A stretch of DNA of 55,233 nucleotides from Candidatus Cloacimonadota bacterium (GTDB taxonomy: Bacteria; Cloacimonadota; Cloacimonadia; Cloacimonadales; WRIO01): positions 1-55,233 of the forward strand of contig JAKPKU010000190.1 of NCBI GenBank assembly GCA_029553545.1, written 5' to 3'. Below are positions 34,663 to 43,820 of this stretch, one piece after another; the stretch's first letter is position 1, and each line of letters starts with the position of its first letter. Under the pieces are notes generated by a model. It made no database searches and was not told where the DNA came from. It saw only the letters and a program-made list of their open reading frames with translations. A program made the translations under genes and the position numbers.

Positions 34663-35616
34663 TTATCCTTTATAGATATAGCGGTTATTTAGTTTGTCAT
34701 ATTCTGTCCACGATGCTTTTGGGTCATTGGATGCACTAATAAGTTGTGCCACACCTGTAGTTTGAGCATCAAGATTATCAGCAAAGTGTAGCACTACAGC
34801 TTCTATAGTTTGGGGTATTTTTACTGCGCCCTTTTCTAATTCACCATGGTGAGATAGTATCAAATGTCTTATTTTCATTAATGTATTTGCAGGGAAATTG
34901 TTTATCTTATGAGCCTTTTCACAAATTAAATAATCAGCCATAGGAATATGCCCAATCAGTCTCCCTTCGTCGGTAAAATCAATTGAAGGCATACTTTGAT
35001 ACTCATATATTTTGCCAAAATCATGTAATAATGCACCAGTGATAAGTGTGTCGCGATTTAGCTCATATTGGTTTGTACAAAAGTCGCATATTTTTGTTAC
35101 AGACAGGGTATGTTCCAATAAGCCGCCCACATAATTATGGTGCCAACTCTTAGCTGCAGGGCACATTGCAAATTTTGTAAAGAGTTCCTTATCATCAAAG
35201 ATAGATTTCAGTAATTGTGACAAAAATGTATCTTTGATGCTATCTATAAAGGCAAAAAGCTGTTCAGCCATCAAGTCAGTATCTTTATTTGTTTTGGCGA
35301 TATAATCGACAAGGTCATATTCACCGTCTTCAGCTTTCCTAATTTTTGTAATATTGAGTTGGATTTGGTCTTTATAGCTAATCACAGTTGCTTCAACTTT
35401 ACAAACATCAGCCTCTTCAAAAAGATTTACCATAGACGTTGCATTGTTCCAAATATTTCCAACAATAGGACCTGTTTTGTCTTGAAATTGAACACGCACA
35501 AAATAGTCTTTTTTGCCTTCCCTAAGTTCTTTTTGGCTTACCAATAGGTATGTAACAATCTTCTGATTTAAGTATTGATACATATCATGCACAAAGATTT
35601 TTTCAAATGAATCCAT
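34663..35616 (-). CDS. YhaM-like 3'-5' exoribonuclease (OB fold plus HD domain)
   Basis: The protein is 317 residues. Residues about 15-95 form an OB-fold (tRNA_anti) domain, QKIVTYLLVSQKELREGK through VEATVISYKDQIQLNITKIRKAE. Residues about 150-290 are an HD-type phosphohydrolase domain: His in LLEHTLSV, the HD pair in GALLHDFGKIYEY, and a further His pair in LILSHHGELEKG. This order matches YhaM/CBF1, a 3'-5' exoribonuclease family. The gene is directly followed by the YycJ-like gene, both of which may act on nucleic acids. Confidence 0.88.
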   Translation of the reverse strand: MDSFEKIFVHDMYQYLNQKIVTYLLVSQKELREGKKDYFVRVQFQDKTGPIVGNIWNNATSMVNLFEEADVCKVEATVISYKDQIQLNITKIRKAEDGEYDLVDYIAKTNKDTDLMAEQLFAFIDSIKDTFLSQLLKSIFDDKELFTKFAMCPAAKSWHHNYVGGLLEHTLSVTKICDFCTNQYELNRDTLITGALLHDFGKIYEYQSMPSIDFTDEGRLIGHIPMADYLICEKAHKINNFPANTLMKIRHLILSHHGELEKGAVKIPQTIEAVVLHFADNLDAQTTGVAQLISASNDPKASWTEYDKLNNRYIYKG

Positions 35617-35642
35617 TTTTCATCTCCATAATGTGTTTTATC

Positions 35643-37517
35643 TTATTTTAACAAAAGAATTTTTTTGGTTTGGTATTTATTATTATCATAACTAATCCTA
35701 ATAAAGTAAATACCGCTGCTTAAATTATTATTATTATTATCTTTATAGTTCCAATTATAAATATTATTGACACTATTATTAAGTGTTTTTATTTTTTGAC
35801 CTTTGATATTGTATATTTCAATTTTAGTTGTATTTTCAGACTTGATAGAAAGCGGCTCGCTATGTCTTGCTGGGTTGGGCCATATCTCAGCTAAAGGAAT
35901 CGGATTTTGGGGTTGGTTATAGCTTGTTTGAATATTCAATTCAGGCATTTCGTGCACCGATGTAAAAAGAATCTCTTTATTTGGCTTGTAAATTACTTGG
36001 ATGACTAAAGAAATATCTGAAAATGAATTGTTATTATAAAGCACTATTTGGTCGGTTGGAATAGCAAAATCAATGGACTGCTCGAGCCCGTAATTTGCTG
36101 TTAACGCCAAGCCTACTGACATATTTGTTAAATAGTTACTTACTGCCATACACTCTTTTTCATTAAACTGATAAGGTTGAATAAAAAAGGCTTGTATTTC
36201 ACAATTTGAAATATAACTTGAAAATATGCGTGTATTTTCGTTTTGCAAAATAGCTTCGAGTGTAATATTATTTGCGAGCGTGTCTACCATAACTCTACCA
36301 ACAGTCAAAAATGTTTTTTCATCTTCATATTTGTTCAATTGTTCTTCAAATTGATCAGCATAGACATTTGGTAAGTATCCACTAATCTTAGATGCGCCTT
36401 GAATTATTGTATTTGGGTAGCCATAGTTATTATACCATGAGTTTTTATGGGTAAATATTGGTTGATTATACAAATCAGCCAAGTCAGGAAAGTAATCAAG
36501 CCGCAGTACTTTATTAGGTAGGTCTGTTTGAGCCTCCCAGAGGAAATTAGAATTAGAAATATTAGATTGTAAAAAGTTTTCAAGACAAATGTATTCAAGC
36601 TCTTCAGAAAAAACATTATATGTGTTGGAGAAATTATTATTGTCAGATATTTCGTTTTGCATATTATTAGTAAAAACATTAGCATTTATACTATATTGCA
36701 TTGGCTCACGCAATAGACTAAAATCTTTAAAGAGGTTTGGCGAAATATCTACTGTGCTAAAAGGTGCTATTATGCTGGAAAACATGACCGAATCTCTCAG
36801 TGTATATTGATTGTTAGGGGCTCGGTAATCGATAGTGATATAAGGGTTCCAGACCAAGTTAGCACTATTATTTGCCACTTGTATTACTGGCTTAACTCTC
36901 GCTTCAGGGCTTAGTTTGTCAGTAAAAGTAAAAGAGTTAATTACCAAGTCGGTATGGAAGGTTAGCAGTGTACCTTTTAACGAGATTAGCAATTCTGACT
37001 TAAAGCCATTGTTTGCAAAGTTATAATATGCATCTCCAGATTTGTAAAAACTATGACTACCATCACCTTGAGAAGCGCATACATAATTGACTCTGTCTGC
37101 TGTTTGGTCATTTAAAATAACCCATACTTTTTGCTTATTTATCAAATCAAATGAAATCTCATTCCACCCTTGTGTTAAAGAGACTGTTTTCTCTTGAATT
37201 GGTAGTCCTGGCTGTCTTGCATTATCTTCGTAGAGACTAATCTTTACATTTTCCCTATCTTGAAACGAATATAAGTGCACACCTTCTATCTGGCAGAGCA
37301 ATGTGTCTACGCCTGTATACCACTTTGAAAAATCAAAAAAGACAGCCCAATTGTTTGTTCCATAGAAGAGATTATCAGCTGAAGAATTATGGTAAGCTAA
37401 ATAGCCTCCTTTTTCATTTGGAGCTGTTACACTATTATCATTCTTGATATAATTAATTGCCAATAAAGAATTTGCCAGCAGTAAAATGCAAGCAATGAGG
37501 AGCAATGTTTTTTTCAT
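35643..37517 (-). CDS. Secreted protein with T9SS type A sorting domain
   Basis: The protein is 624 residues from the ATG at 37517, with a signal peptide (MKKTLLLIACILLLANSLLA). The body of about 520 residues has a beta-rich N-terminal half and a thioredoxin-like or Omp28-like middle (ENFLQSNISN, YFPDLADLYNQ, NYGYPNTIIQGA), as seen in other surface proteins of T9SS bacteria. The last 75 residues are a clear sorting domain: EIWPNPA, KIEIYNIKGQKIKTL, YNWNYKDNNNNNLSSGIYFIRI. The poly-Asn stretch is encoded by a short trinucleotide repeat near 35726-35742. It should be exported by T9SS. The function is not known. A longer start at 37547 would run through a terminator and is rejected. Confidence 0.82.
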   Translation of the reverse strand: MKKTLLLIACILLLANSLLAINYIKNDNSVTAPNEKGGYLAYHNSSADNLFYGTNNWAVFFDFSKWYTGVDTLLCQIEGVHLYSFQDRENVKISLYEDNARQPGLPIQEKTVSLTQGWNEISFDLINKQKVWVILNDQTADRVNYVCASQGDGSHSFYKSGDAYYNFANNGFKSELLISLKGTLLTFHTDLVINSFTFTDKLSPEARVKPVIQVANNSANLVWNPYITIDYRAPNNQYTLRDSVMFSSIIAPFSTVDISPNLFKDFSLLREPMQYSINANVFTNNMQNEISDNNNFSNTYNVFSEELEYICLENFLQSNISNSNFLWEAQTDLPNKVLRLDYFPDLADLYNQPIFTHKNSWYNNYGYPNTIIQGASKISGYLPNVYADQFEEQLNKYEDEKTFLTVGRVMVDTLANNITLEAILQNENTRIFSSYISNCEIQAFFIQPYQFNEKECMAVSNYLTNMSVGLALTANYGLEQSIDFAIPTDQIVLYNNNSFSDISLVIQVIYKPNKEILFTSVHEMPELNIQTSYNQPQNPIPLAEIWPNPARHSEPLSIKSENTTKIEIYNIKGQKIKTLNNSVNNIYNWNYKDNNNNNLSSGIYFIRISYDNNKYQTKKILLLK

Positions 37518-37532
37518 GATGATGTTTTTTAA

Positions 37533-37562
37533 ATGAAAATTCGGCAAACACCTGTTCGCCGA
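37533..37562 (-). terminator. Intrinsic terminator after the small zinc protein
   Basis: On the minus strand TCGGCGAACA pairs with TGTTTGCCGA (10 bp including one G-T) at 37541-37562 and is followed by ATTTT. It separates the 56-residue zinc protein from the T9SS cargo gene. Confidence 0.8.
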
Positions 37563-37592
37563 TTCAATAATTAATTATCTTTTATCAAAAAA

Positions 37593-37763
37593 TTATGCAT
37601 TATTTGCAATAGTTTTGTGGCATGTTTTGCATAATTTTGTTGTTTGGTCATTAACCTTTGTTTCAAATATTACTTTTACGCCAGTTCTATTGCAGTTTGG
37701 GCATGTTCCTCTACCTTTATTAGCGAGGCTTTTTAATCCTTTTCCACGATTATTCTTTGCCAT
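37593..37763 (-). CDS. 56-residue zinc-finger protein
   Basis: The reading frame encodes a very basic small protein: MAKNNRGKGLKSLANKGRG, then a zinc-ribbon-like CPNC at residues 21-24 and CKTC at 45-48, with an aromatic and basic middle (NRTGVKVIFE). AAGGAG lies before the ATG at 37763, and a terminator follows the stop, so it is an independent gene. Its size, charge and paired CxxC motifs resemble small ribosome-associated zinc proteins seen in spirochaetes and other phyla, but I cannot name the family. A ribosomal or RNA-binding role is a guess. Confidence 0.82.
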   Translation of the reverse strand: MAKNNRGKGLKSLANKGRGTCPNCNRTGVKVIFETKVNDQTTKLCKTCHKTIANNA

Positions 37764-37843
37764 TTTATGACTCCTTAATAAATTTTTAATTGTGTTATTA
37801 CAAATTATTATAAAGGCTTGTTTTGGTCAAGATTATTTTTTTA

Positions 37844-39079
37844 CTAAAGTGTTTTTTCTTCTTTAACGAATTGTAAAAAGATGAACCCTAAGACAAAAAA
37901 GCCAATGACACTGAGGATCGCCGTTCTTTGATCGCCGCTTCTATGGGCGATTTCGCCATATAAGAGAGGACCAACAACCGATGCCAGTCGTCCTGTAACA
38001 CTATAAAAGCCAAAGAACTCGGTCATTTTATCTGGGGGCGTCAACTGGGTAAAGAAGGCACGGCTATTAGCTTGACACGAGCCCATAGCAAATCCAGCTG
38101 CTAAGCCAATGAAATAGTACTCTGTTTTTGAATTGCAGAAATACACCCATAAGACAGTCAGAATCCAAATAATGAGCGTAATACTAATACTTTTTTTTGC
38201 GCCAATTTTATCATACAAATAGCCAAATATCAATGCACCGAGGAAGGATGCTGGCTGAGCAATTATAAAATAGATAATCATTTCGCCTGCATTCATCCCA
38301 AAGCGAAAGGCACCATAAATAGAAGCGAAGCTGATCACTACAGTGATACCGTCATTATATAATAAATATGCAATCAAAAATTTCACTGTTTCTTTGTAAT
38401 GCCTAATATTCATAAATGTATCTTTTAAACGATGATAGGCTATAGTAATGTAAGATTGTTCTCTTTGTACTCTGACAGACTTATCCTTGACCCAAAGCAT
38501 CGTTGGCAAGGCAAATACAGCATAAAAGAGAGCTACAAGTAAAAAGCTTAATCTCAAATTTAAAAAATTATCTAATTTTAGATTCACTACAGGCATTACC
38601 ATGAGCAAGGATGCCAGCCCGCCCAAGTATCCGACTCCCCATGCGATACCAGAGACTTTGCCTATGTTTTTGGGTTCAGCTACCATTGGTAAAAAGGCAT
38701 TATAAAAGACATTTGCACTATTAAAGGAGAAATTCGCTAAGATAAAGATTATCATAGAAATAGCTATCATTCCTGGCTTGGCAAAGTACATGAGTCCTGT
38801 AAAAAACACACATGAATAAGCAAAGATTGTTAAAAGCAGTTTCTTAGAATGCGAGTAATCTGCAATAGCACCTAAAATCGGAGCCAAAACCGCTACCATT
38901 AGCATGGAAATACTCACAGCTCTACCCCAGAGGGCTGTGCCTATCTCTCCTTTATTTACAATTTGATCTTTGAAATACATGCTAAAAAGCACTGTAACAA
39001 TTACTGTGACGAAGGATGAATCTGCAAAGTCATACAAAATCCACCCGATTGTACTTTTCTTTAAATCACGAATCTTCAT
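37844..39079 (-). CDS. UMF1-type major facilitator (Atg22-like) transporter
   Basis: The protein is 411 residues with about twelve membrane helices. The N-terminus IGWILYDFADSSFVTVIVTV is the hallmark of the UMF1/Atg22 branch of the major facilitator superfamily, and a G-x-x-x-D/R loop with AIADYSHSKK follows the second or third helix. Atg22 exports amino acids from the yeast vacuole. Bacterial substrates are not established. It follows recF in the same direction with 15 bases between them. The symbol is left empty because the substrate is unknown. Confidence 0.88.
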   Translation of the reverse strand: MKIRDLKKSTIGWILYDFADSSFVTVIVTVLFSMYFKDQIVNKGEIGTALWGRAVSISMLMVAVLAPILGAIADYSHSKKLLLTIFAYSCVFFTGLMYFAKPGMIAISMIIFILANFSFNSANVFYNAFLPMVAEPKNIGKVSGIAWGVGYLGGLASLLMVMPVVNLKLDNFLNLRLSFLLVALFYAVFALPTMLWVKDKSVRVQREQSYITIAYHRLKDTFMNIRHYKETVKFLIAYLLYNDGITVVISFASIYGAFRFGMNAGEMIIYFIIAQPASFLGALIFGYLYDKIGAKKSISITLIIWILTVLWVYFCNSKTEYYFIGLAAGFAMGSCQANSRAFFTQLTPPDKMTEFFGFYSVTGRLASVVGPLLYGEIAHRSGDQRTAILSVIGFFVLGFIFLQFVKEEKTL

Positions 39080-39094
39080 TGAACCAGATTGTTC

Positions 39095-40264
39095 TTATTC
39101 TGCCTCTGGCATTTGCGGTTCTTCTTCAAAGCCACCATTTTCCAACTCTTTTTCAAGGGTCTCAATTTGTGTGTCTTGCATTACTTTATTTTTGTTTTCA
39201 TCAATTAATTCTTCAAGGTTTAAGATAGGCAAATTAAAATGTGTATAATGCTCCTTATTTGGCGTAGCGATGAAGATCTGATGATTTTTAGCAAGTAATT
39301 CAATCAGGTTTCTTGAGCGATCTTTGTCCAGCTCTGCAAGTGTATCATCAAAAAGTAGAATAGGAAAGGAGCTGGTTGATTTATATATCATCTCAGCAAG
39401 GGCTATTTTTAGAGCAATCACAATGCTTCTTTTTTGTCCTTGAGATGCATACATTATTACTGGATTACCATTTATTTTAATTAAGAGATCATCGAGATGT
39501 GGTCCTACAATCGTTCTTTGCAAGAACTTTTCTCTGTCTTCTTTTTTCTTTAATTCATTAAGAAAGTCTCTTTTTATATGTTTGTGATCAAATTTAAACT
39601 GGCTAATGTACTCAATCTCGATTTTTTCAGAGTTTCCACTTATTGTCTCATAGGTTTTTTGGAATATGGGTGCAAATCTCTCTAAAAACTTAAGGCGGTA
39701 ATCAATAATTTCTGCTCCCATCGAGGCGAGCTGTTCATCCCATGCATTCTTTTCTGCCTTATGATAATCGGTTTTAAAAAGAGCATTTCTTTGAACAAGG
39801 ACATTTTGGTACATTTTCATTATTTCAATATAACCCCAGAAGACTTTGTATATCGATAAATCAAGGAAAGAGCGTCTATTCTTTGGTGTATTGATAATAA
39901 TATTTATATCATCTGGAGAAAAGTAAATAATCTGCAAATACTGATATAGCTCGCTGATTTTTTTCACCCACATATCATTTACTTTAATGCTTTTAACATT
40001 TTGATAAGAGATAGCAAAAGAATTGTCAACTTGGTGATTTTCAAATAATGCACTTATTCTAAAGAATTTTTCATTAAATCGTACAAGCTCATTATCTCTT
40101 GAGTTTAGTATAGATTTTCCATAAGCAAAGTAGGTAATAGCTTCCAGCAGATTTGTCTTACCAATGCCATTTTTACCGACAATAATGCAACCCTCTTTAC
40201 TAAACTCAAAAGAAAATGTTTCATAATTACGAAAATTATTAAGTTTAATACTCTTTATGCGCAA
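39095..40264 (-). CDS. recF: DNA replication and repair protein RecF
   Basis: RecF is an SMC-like ATPase that loads RecA at gaps. Visible motifs are the N-terminal IKLNNFRNYETF, Walker A in GKNGIGKTNLLEAITYF (about 31-47), the signature segment YASQGQKRSIVIALKIA near 275, and Walker B in PILLFDDTLAELD near 302. The length (389) includes an acidic 30-residue C-terminal tail (EKELENGGFEEEPQMPEAE) not typical of RecF. The only suitable start is the TTG at 40264 with GGAGA upstream. A strong terminator separates it from dnaN, so it needs its own promoter or read-through. Confidence 0.93.
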   Translation of the reverse strand: MRIKSIKLNNFRNYETFSFEFSKEGCIIVGKNGIGKTNLLEAITYFAYGKSILNSRDNELVRFNEKFFRISALFENHQVDNSFAISYQNVKSIKVNDMWVKKISELYQYLQIIYFSPDDINIIINTPKNRRSFLDLSIYKVFWGYIEIMKMYQNVLVQRNALFKTDYHKAEKNAWDEQLASMGAEIIDYRLKFLERFAPIFQKTYETISGNSEKIEIEYISQFKFDHKHIKRDFLNELKKKEDREKFLQRTIVGPHLDDLLIKINGNPVIMYASQGQKRSIVIALKIALAEMIYKSTSSFPILLFDDTLAELDKDRSRNLIELLAKNHQIFIATPNKEHYTHFNLPILNLEELIDENKNKVMQDTQIETLEKELENGGFEEEPQMPEAE

Positions 40265-40274
40265 ATAATATCTC

Positions 40275-40309
40275 CTAAAAAAAGAAAAGGAGAAGCCTAA
40301 TGCTTCTCC
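40275..40309 (-). terminator. Intrinsic terminator between dnaN and recF
   Basis: On the minus strand a GGAGAAGC/GCTTCTCC stem (8 bp, ATTAG loop, 40289-40309) is followed by a TTTTCTTTTTTT tract. It lies 10 bases after the dnaN stop and 10 bases before the recF TTG start. Confidence 0.92.
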
Positions 40310-40319
40310 TCAAAAGCTT

Positions 40320-41441
40320 CTATTCAAGTCGAAGTGGCATGACCACAAATCTAATACTCATAGAGTCATCATCGTCATTGTTTAATATCCAAATAGCATC
40401 TGTTGACTTACCGATTTTGAAGAGCACTTCATCTGAGTCAATGACATTCAGAAATGATAAAAGGAATCTTGAGTTGAGTCCTATTACTAATGGCTCGCCA
40501 TCAAAAGAAAAGTTATCAATTGTTTCTTTTCCTGCACCAAGCTCATTATTAATTGCTTCAATTGCAATTTCATTTTGTAAAACAGAAACCTTAATAATAT
40601 TTCTATCGTCTTCTGCATTTAAAAGCGAAACTCTTCGTGTTGCATCTTTCATAAGAACCTTGTCAACTATTAGGCTGTTTTCATGTTCTTTTTTGAATAC
40701 AACTGAATATATAGGGTATTTACCTGCATATTTATTGGTAATAACAACAATGTTATTGTAGACTAATACAACTTTTGTCCCTTCATCGATAAGGGTAATA
40801 TCGTCCACATCATTAGTAAAGAACTTTTCTATAAAGGTGAGTGTTTTGACAGGAATAACAAATTCCATTGGTTCTGCAAGGTTTACTTCTGCAAAAGTTT
40901 TTACTTCTGCGATCCTTTTGCTATCTGTTGCAGCCATTATTTGTTCTGTTGCTGAAAAATTACAATAAACGCCAGAGAACATTGGGTTTGTTGAATCTAC
41001 GCCTGTTGCAAATGATGTGTTTGCGACCATTTTGGCAAAGACATTTTTATCGAATACAATTCTTGACTCGCTATTATATTCTGGTATAATTGGAAATAGA
41101 GAGCTATCAATAATATTTAATGTATAGTTTGATTTTTCGCAAGTTACATCAAGTTTATCATTTATACAATTAAATTGAATCATTGCATCAGGTAATGCTT
41201 GTATAATATCAGAGAATTTCTTTGAAGGGATGCAGATTGATCCAGACTCCAAAACATTAGCCTCTATCGTAGCAATAGCGGTAATGTTTAAATCAGTGGT
41301 GACCAATCTTATTTGGTTTTTTTCGCTATAGGCATCGAGCAAGATGCATCCAGCTATCTGCATTGTCGATTTTTGTGGCACTATTTGTGTAAGGTGTTGA
41401 ACATAATGGACAAAATCTTTTTTATTAATTGAGAATTTCAT
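40320..41441 (-). CDS. dnaN: DNA polymerase III beta clamp
   Basis: The protein is 373 residues, the normal length for the sliding clamp. It shows the three-domain beta fold with the N-terminal MKFSINKKDFVHYVQHLTQIVP, GCILLDAYSEKNQIRLVTTDLNI-like first-domain pattern, PMFSGVYCNF in the second domain and a C-terminus MSIRFVVMPLRLE (classically ending in MPxRL). The clamp tethers the replicative polymerase to DNA and is also bound by repair proteins. HU lies upstream and recF downstream. dnaA is not in the window. Confidence 0.95.
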   Translation of the reverse strand: MKFSINKKDFVHYVQHLTQIVPQKSTMQIAGCILLDAYSEKNQIRLVTTDLNITAIATIEANVLESGSICIPSKKFSDIIQALPDAMIQFNCINDKLDVTCEKSNYTLNIIDSSLFPIIPEYNSESRIVFDKNVFAKMVANTSFATGVDSTNPMFSGVYCNFSATEQIMAATDSKRIAEVKTFAEVNLAEPMEFVIPVKTLTFIEKFFTNDVDDITLIDEGTKVVLVYNNIVVITNKYAGKYPIYSVVFKKEHENSLIVDKVLMKDATRRVSLLNAEDDRNIIKVSVLQNEIAIEAINNELGAGKETIDNFSFDGEPLVIGLNSRFLLSFLNVIDSDEVLFKIGKSTDAIWILNNDDDDSMSIRFVVMPLRLE

Positions 41442-41461
41442 TTCTTACTCCATTTTTGATG

Positions 41462-41743
41462 TTAATCAAGAGATTTAACAAACTTTTTTAGTTCTGCACC
41501 TGCTTTAAAGACAGGCACTTTTCTTGCAGAAATTGTAATTTTTTCTTTGGTCGAAGGATTAATTCCTTGTCTCTCTTTTCTTTCTGTAACTGAAAATGAT
41601 CCAAACCCAACAAAGCTAACTTTTTCTCCTTGGCAAAGTGACTCTGTGATTTCATTAACGAATGAATTTACCACAATATTAGCTTGTTTAATTGTGATTT
41701 TCGCATCTTCTGCTATTTTTCTTACTAAATAATCCTTAGTCAT
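41462..41743 (-). CDS. HU-family DNA-binding protein
   Basis: This is a 93-residue histone-like protein with the full HU/IHF pattern: MTKDYLVRKIAEDAKIT at the start, GEKVSFVGFGSFSV, the RKERQGINPSTKEKITI arm with the intercalating Pro, and VPVFKAGAELKKFV at the end. It bends and compacts DNA. It begins about 80 bases after tsaE and is followed 20 bases later by dnaN. Whether it is HU or IHF-like cannot be settled by eye. Confidence 0.95.
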   Translation of the reverse strand: MTKDYLVRKIAEDAKITIKQANIVVNSFVNEITESLCQGEKVSFVGFGSFSVTERKERQGINPSTKEKITISARKVPVFKAGAELKKFVKSLD

Positions 41744-41825
41744 TTTAATCCTCCCAATTTATTAATTTTAATATTATAAGATATATATTAAAGCCATATT
41801 TTTGTCAATGAAAATTATATAATAT

Positions 41826-42245
41826 TTAAAGTTTTTTTATAATGTGTAGTTTTCTTTGTGTTTTACCGTAGTATTCAAAATGAAAAAACCATGTATTAGC
41901 AGGCAAAATACTTTCTGCTATTTGAGGCCATTCTATAAAAATAATTGTTTTTTCTAAATCTTCAAAAATACCAAGCTCATAAACTTCCTCGGGATATTGC
42001 AGCCTATACAAATCAAAATGCTTGATCAAAAAATCTCCACTATACTGATTTAATAGAACATATGAAGGGCTATTAACTATCTCTTTTATTCCTAATGCTT
42101 GGCATACACTCTGTACAAAAAAGGTCTTACCAACACCCAAGTCTCCGTACAAGGCAATTACATCGCCTTTTTGAAAAAGCTTGGCATATTCTTTAGCAAT
42201 CTTTGCTGTGTCACTTTTTGATTTAATTAAATATTCTTTATCCAT
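41826..42245 (-). CDS. tsaE: tRNA t6A biosynthesis ATPase TsaE
   Basis: TsaE helps TsaB-TsaD make N6-threonylcarbamoyl-adenosine at position 37 of ANN-decoding tRNAs. The 139 residues show Walker A in LYGDLGVGKTFFVQ (about 33-46), the NSPSYVLLNQY switch segment, HFDLYRL and IFIEWPQ. Length is normal. It starts 6 bases after porX; a porX-tsaE neighbourhood is also known in Bacteroidetes. tsaB and tsaD are not in this window. Confidence 0.95.
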   Translation of the reverse strand: MDKEYLIKSKSDTAKIAKEYAKLFQKGDVIALYGDLGVGKTFFVQSVCQALGIKEIVNSPSYVLLNQYSGDFLIKHFDLYRLQYPEEVYELGIFEDLEKTIIFIEWPQIAESILPANTWFFHFEYYGKTQRKLHIIKKL

Positions 42246-42251
42246 TTTATT

Positions 42252-43820
42252 TTACTTTTTGGGTTCACAGACAGACACGGGTATTATCATTTCTTCCATT
42301 GAAATTCCACCATGCTGAAATGAGCCATTAAATTGTTTTAGACAATGATGATAGGTATTTGGATAGACAAAATAATAATCATCTTTGGCAAAAATATAGT
42401 TATCTACGATAGTTTTATAAGGCAGACCATAATCCCTTGGGTTTTTTAAAAAAGAGACATGTTTATCGCTGCACGAGAGGTTTTTCCCTTCTTTATATCT
42501 TATCGTTACTGCCGTATTTCTGTCGCCTATCACTTGGGTAGCACGATTGACCTTGATTGACCCATGGTCTGTGGTAATAATCAAAACAGAGTTTTCTTGC
42601 TTACTGATTTGTTTTATTGCTTTATATAGTGCAGAATACTTAAACCAATGCTTGGTATAGCTTCGAAAAGCCTCTTCGTCTGGTATAATTTCTTGCAAAA
42701 ATGGGTCGCGTGAGCGATTATGTGTTATCAGATCTAAAAAGTTATATACAAGCACGACCAGTCTTTCATTTTTGTAGCTATCTATTTTTCTGAGCACATA
42801 ATTACTCTCTTCTGTATTATAAATCTTTATGTATTTACTTGGAGGATTTAATGTTTGCCCAAGATCTTCAAGTTGCTCATCCAACAATTGATGCTCATTT
42901 CTATTTCGGCTATTTTCAAAATCATTATTATCGCACCAGTATTCAGGGAATCTTTTTGCTATATCTTCGGGTAAAAGTCCACTAAAAAGGCTATTTCTTG
43001 AATATGGCGTTGCGGTTGGCAGTATCGAGTAATAGAGATTGGATTTAACATCAAACAACTTCTTGATTAATGGTTCCATTGAGAGATATTGGTCGTATCT
43101 CATACAATCGATGACTATGAAATATACGGTTTTATTGTCTTCAAGCTGTGGTATAACGTATTTAGACACGATATCATAAGACAATGTTGGTCCTGTATTT
43201 GAGTTTATCCACTTATAATAATTTTCATCAATAAAGTTAGAAAAGAAAGAATTACAATTTCTTTTTTCAAGAAAATGTGTTTGTTTTAGGTTTTCATCAT
43301 TAACATCATCTAAAATCAAGTCCCATTTACACATCTTGTAATATATTTCTGTCCATTTATCATAACAGGGGTTTGAGCTTAGTAGCTGATTGAGCTCTGT
43401 TGAAAACTCTGAGTATTTTTTACCGATTCTATTGAGCCTGATTTTACTTGTATAAAGTATCCTCTTGATTGCTATTATCAGCTGGTTTGGATTGATCGGC
43501 TTGATAAAGAACTCATTAATACAACGGCTTATCGCCCTGTCCATGATTTCGCCATCTTCACTTTTAGTAAGTATGATTATTGGCACATCACTATTGAGGT
43601 ATTCAAACTTTATTAGCATCTCAAATGCATCAATGTCAGGCAAAATTGATTCGGTGATAACTATGTCTATATCAAATCGGTCTTTTGCAAACAATTCAAT
43701 AGCATCTTTACCATTGCAGACATGTGATATTGCGCAATCATAGTTTTGTAAATACTTAATATAGTTTTTAATATACTCACTATCTTCATCAACCCATAGA
43801 ATATTTAAACGCTTATTCAG
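42252..43820 (-). CDS. porX: PorX, T9SS response regulator with PglZ domain; CTG start, Glu at phosphoacceptor
   Basis: PorX couples a CheY-like receiver to a PglZ/alkaline-phosphatase domain and controls type IX secretion. From the CTG at 43820 it has 522 residues, the normal PorX length. The receiver keeps the acidic cluster (LWVDEDSEY, D11-E12-D13), T85 (ILTKSED) and K107 (FFIKPINPNQ). The phosphoacceptor Asp is Glu57 (IVITESILPD). The PglZ half keeps its metal and nucleophile motifs: VIDCMRYDQY, PTATPYSRNSLFSG, ITTDHG and FQHGGIS. No ATG, GTG or TTG lies at the conserved N-terminus. AAGGAAG precedes the CTG by about 11 bases, and an upstream in-frame stop excludes a much longer protein. 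An internal TTG at 43694 would delete half the receiver. Confidence 0.88.
   Translation of the reverse strand: MNKRLNILWVDEDSEYIKNYIKYLQNYDCAISHVCNGKDAIELFAKDRFDIDIVITESILPDIDAFEMLIKFEYLNSDVPIIILTKSEDGEIMDRAISRCINEFFIKPINPNQLIIAIKRILYTSKIRLNRIGKKYSEFSTELNQLLSSNPCYDKWTEIYYKMCKWDLILDDVNDENLKQTHFLEKRNCNSFFSNFIDENYYKWINSNTGPTLSYDIVSKYVIPQLEDNKTVYFIVIDCMRYDQYLSMEPLIKKLFDVKSNLYYSILPTATPYSRNSLFSGLLPEDIAKRFPEYWCDNNDFENSRNRNEHQLLDEQLEDLGQTLNPPSKYIKIYNTEESNYVLRKIDSYKNERLVVLVYNFLDLITHNRSRDPFLQEIIPDEEAFRSYTKHWFKYSALYKAIKQISKQENSVLIITTDHGSIKVNRATQVIGDRNTAVTIRYKEGKNLSCSDKHVSFLKNPRDYGLPYKTIVDNYIFAKDDYYFVYPNTYHHCLKQFNGSFQHGGISMEEMIIPVSVCEPKK

Noticed and set aside
39095-41743. Replication origin near recF-dnaN-HU
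   Set aside because: dnaA is absent and no cluster of DnaA boxes is visible; gene identity alone does not support an origin.
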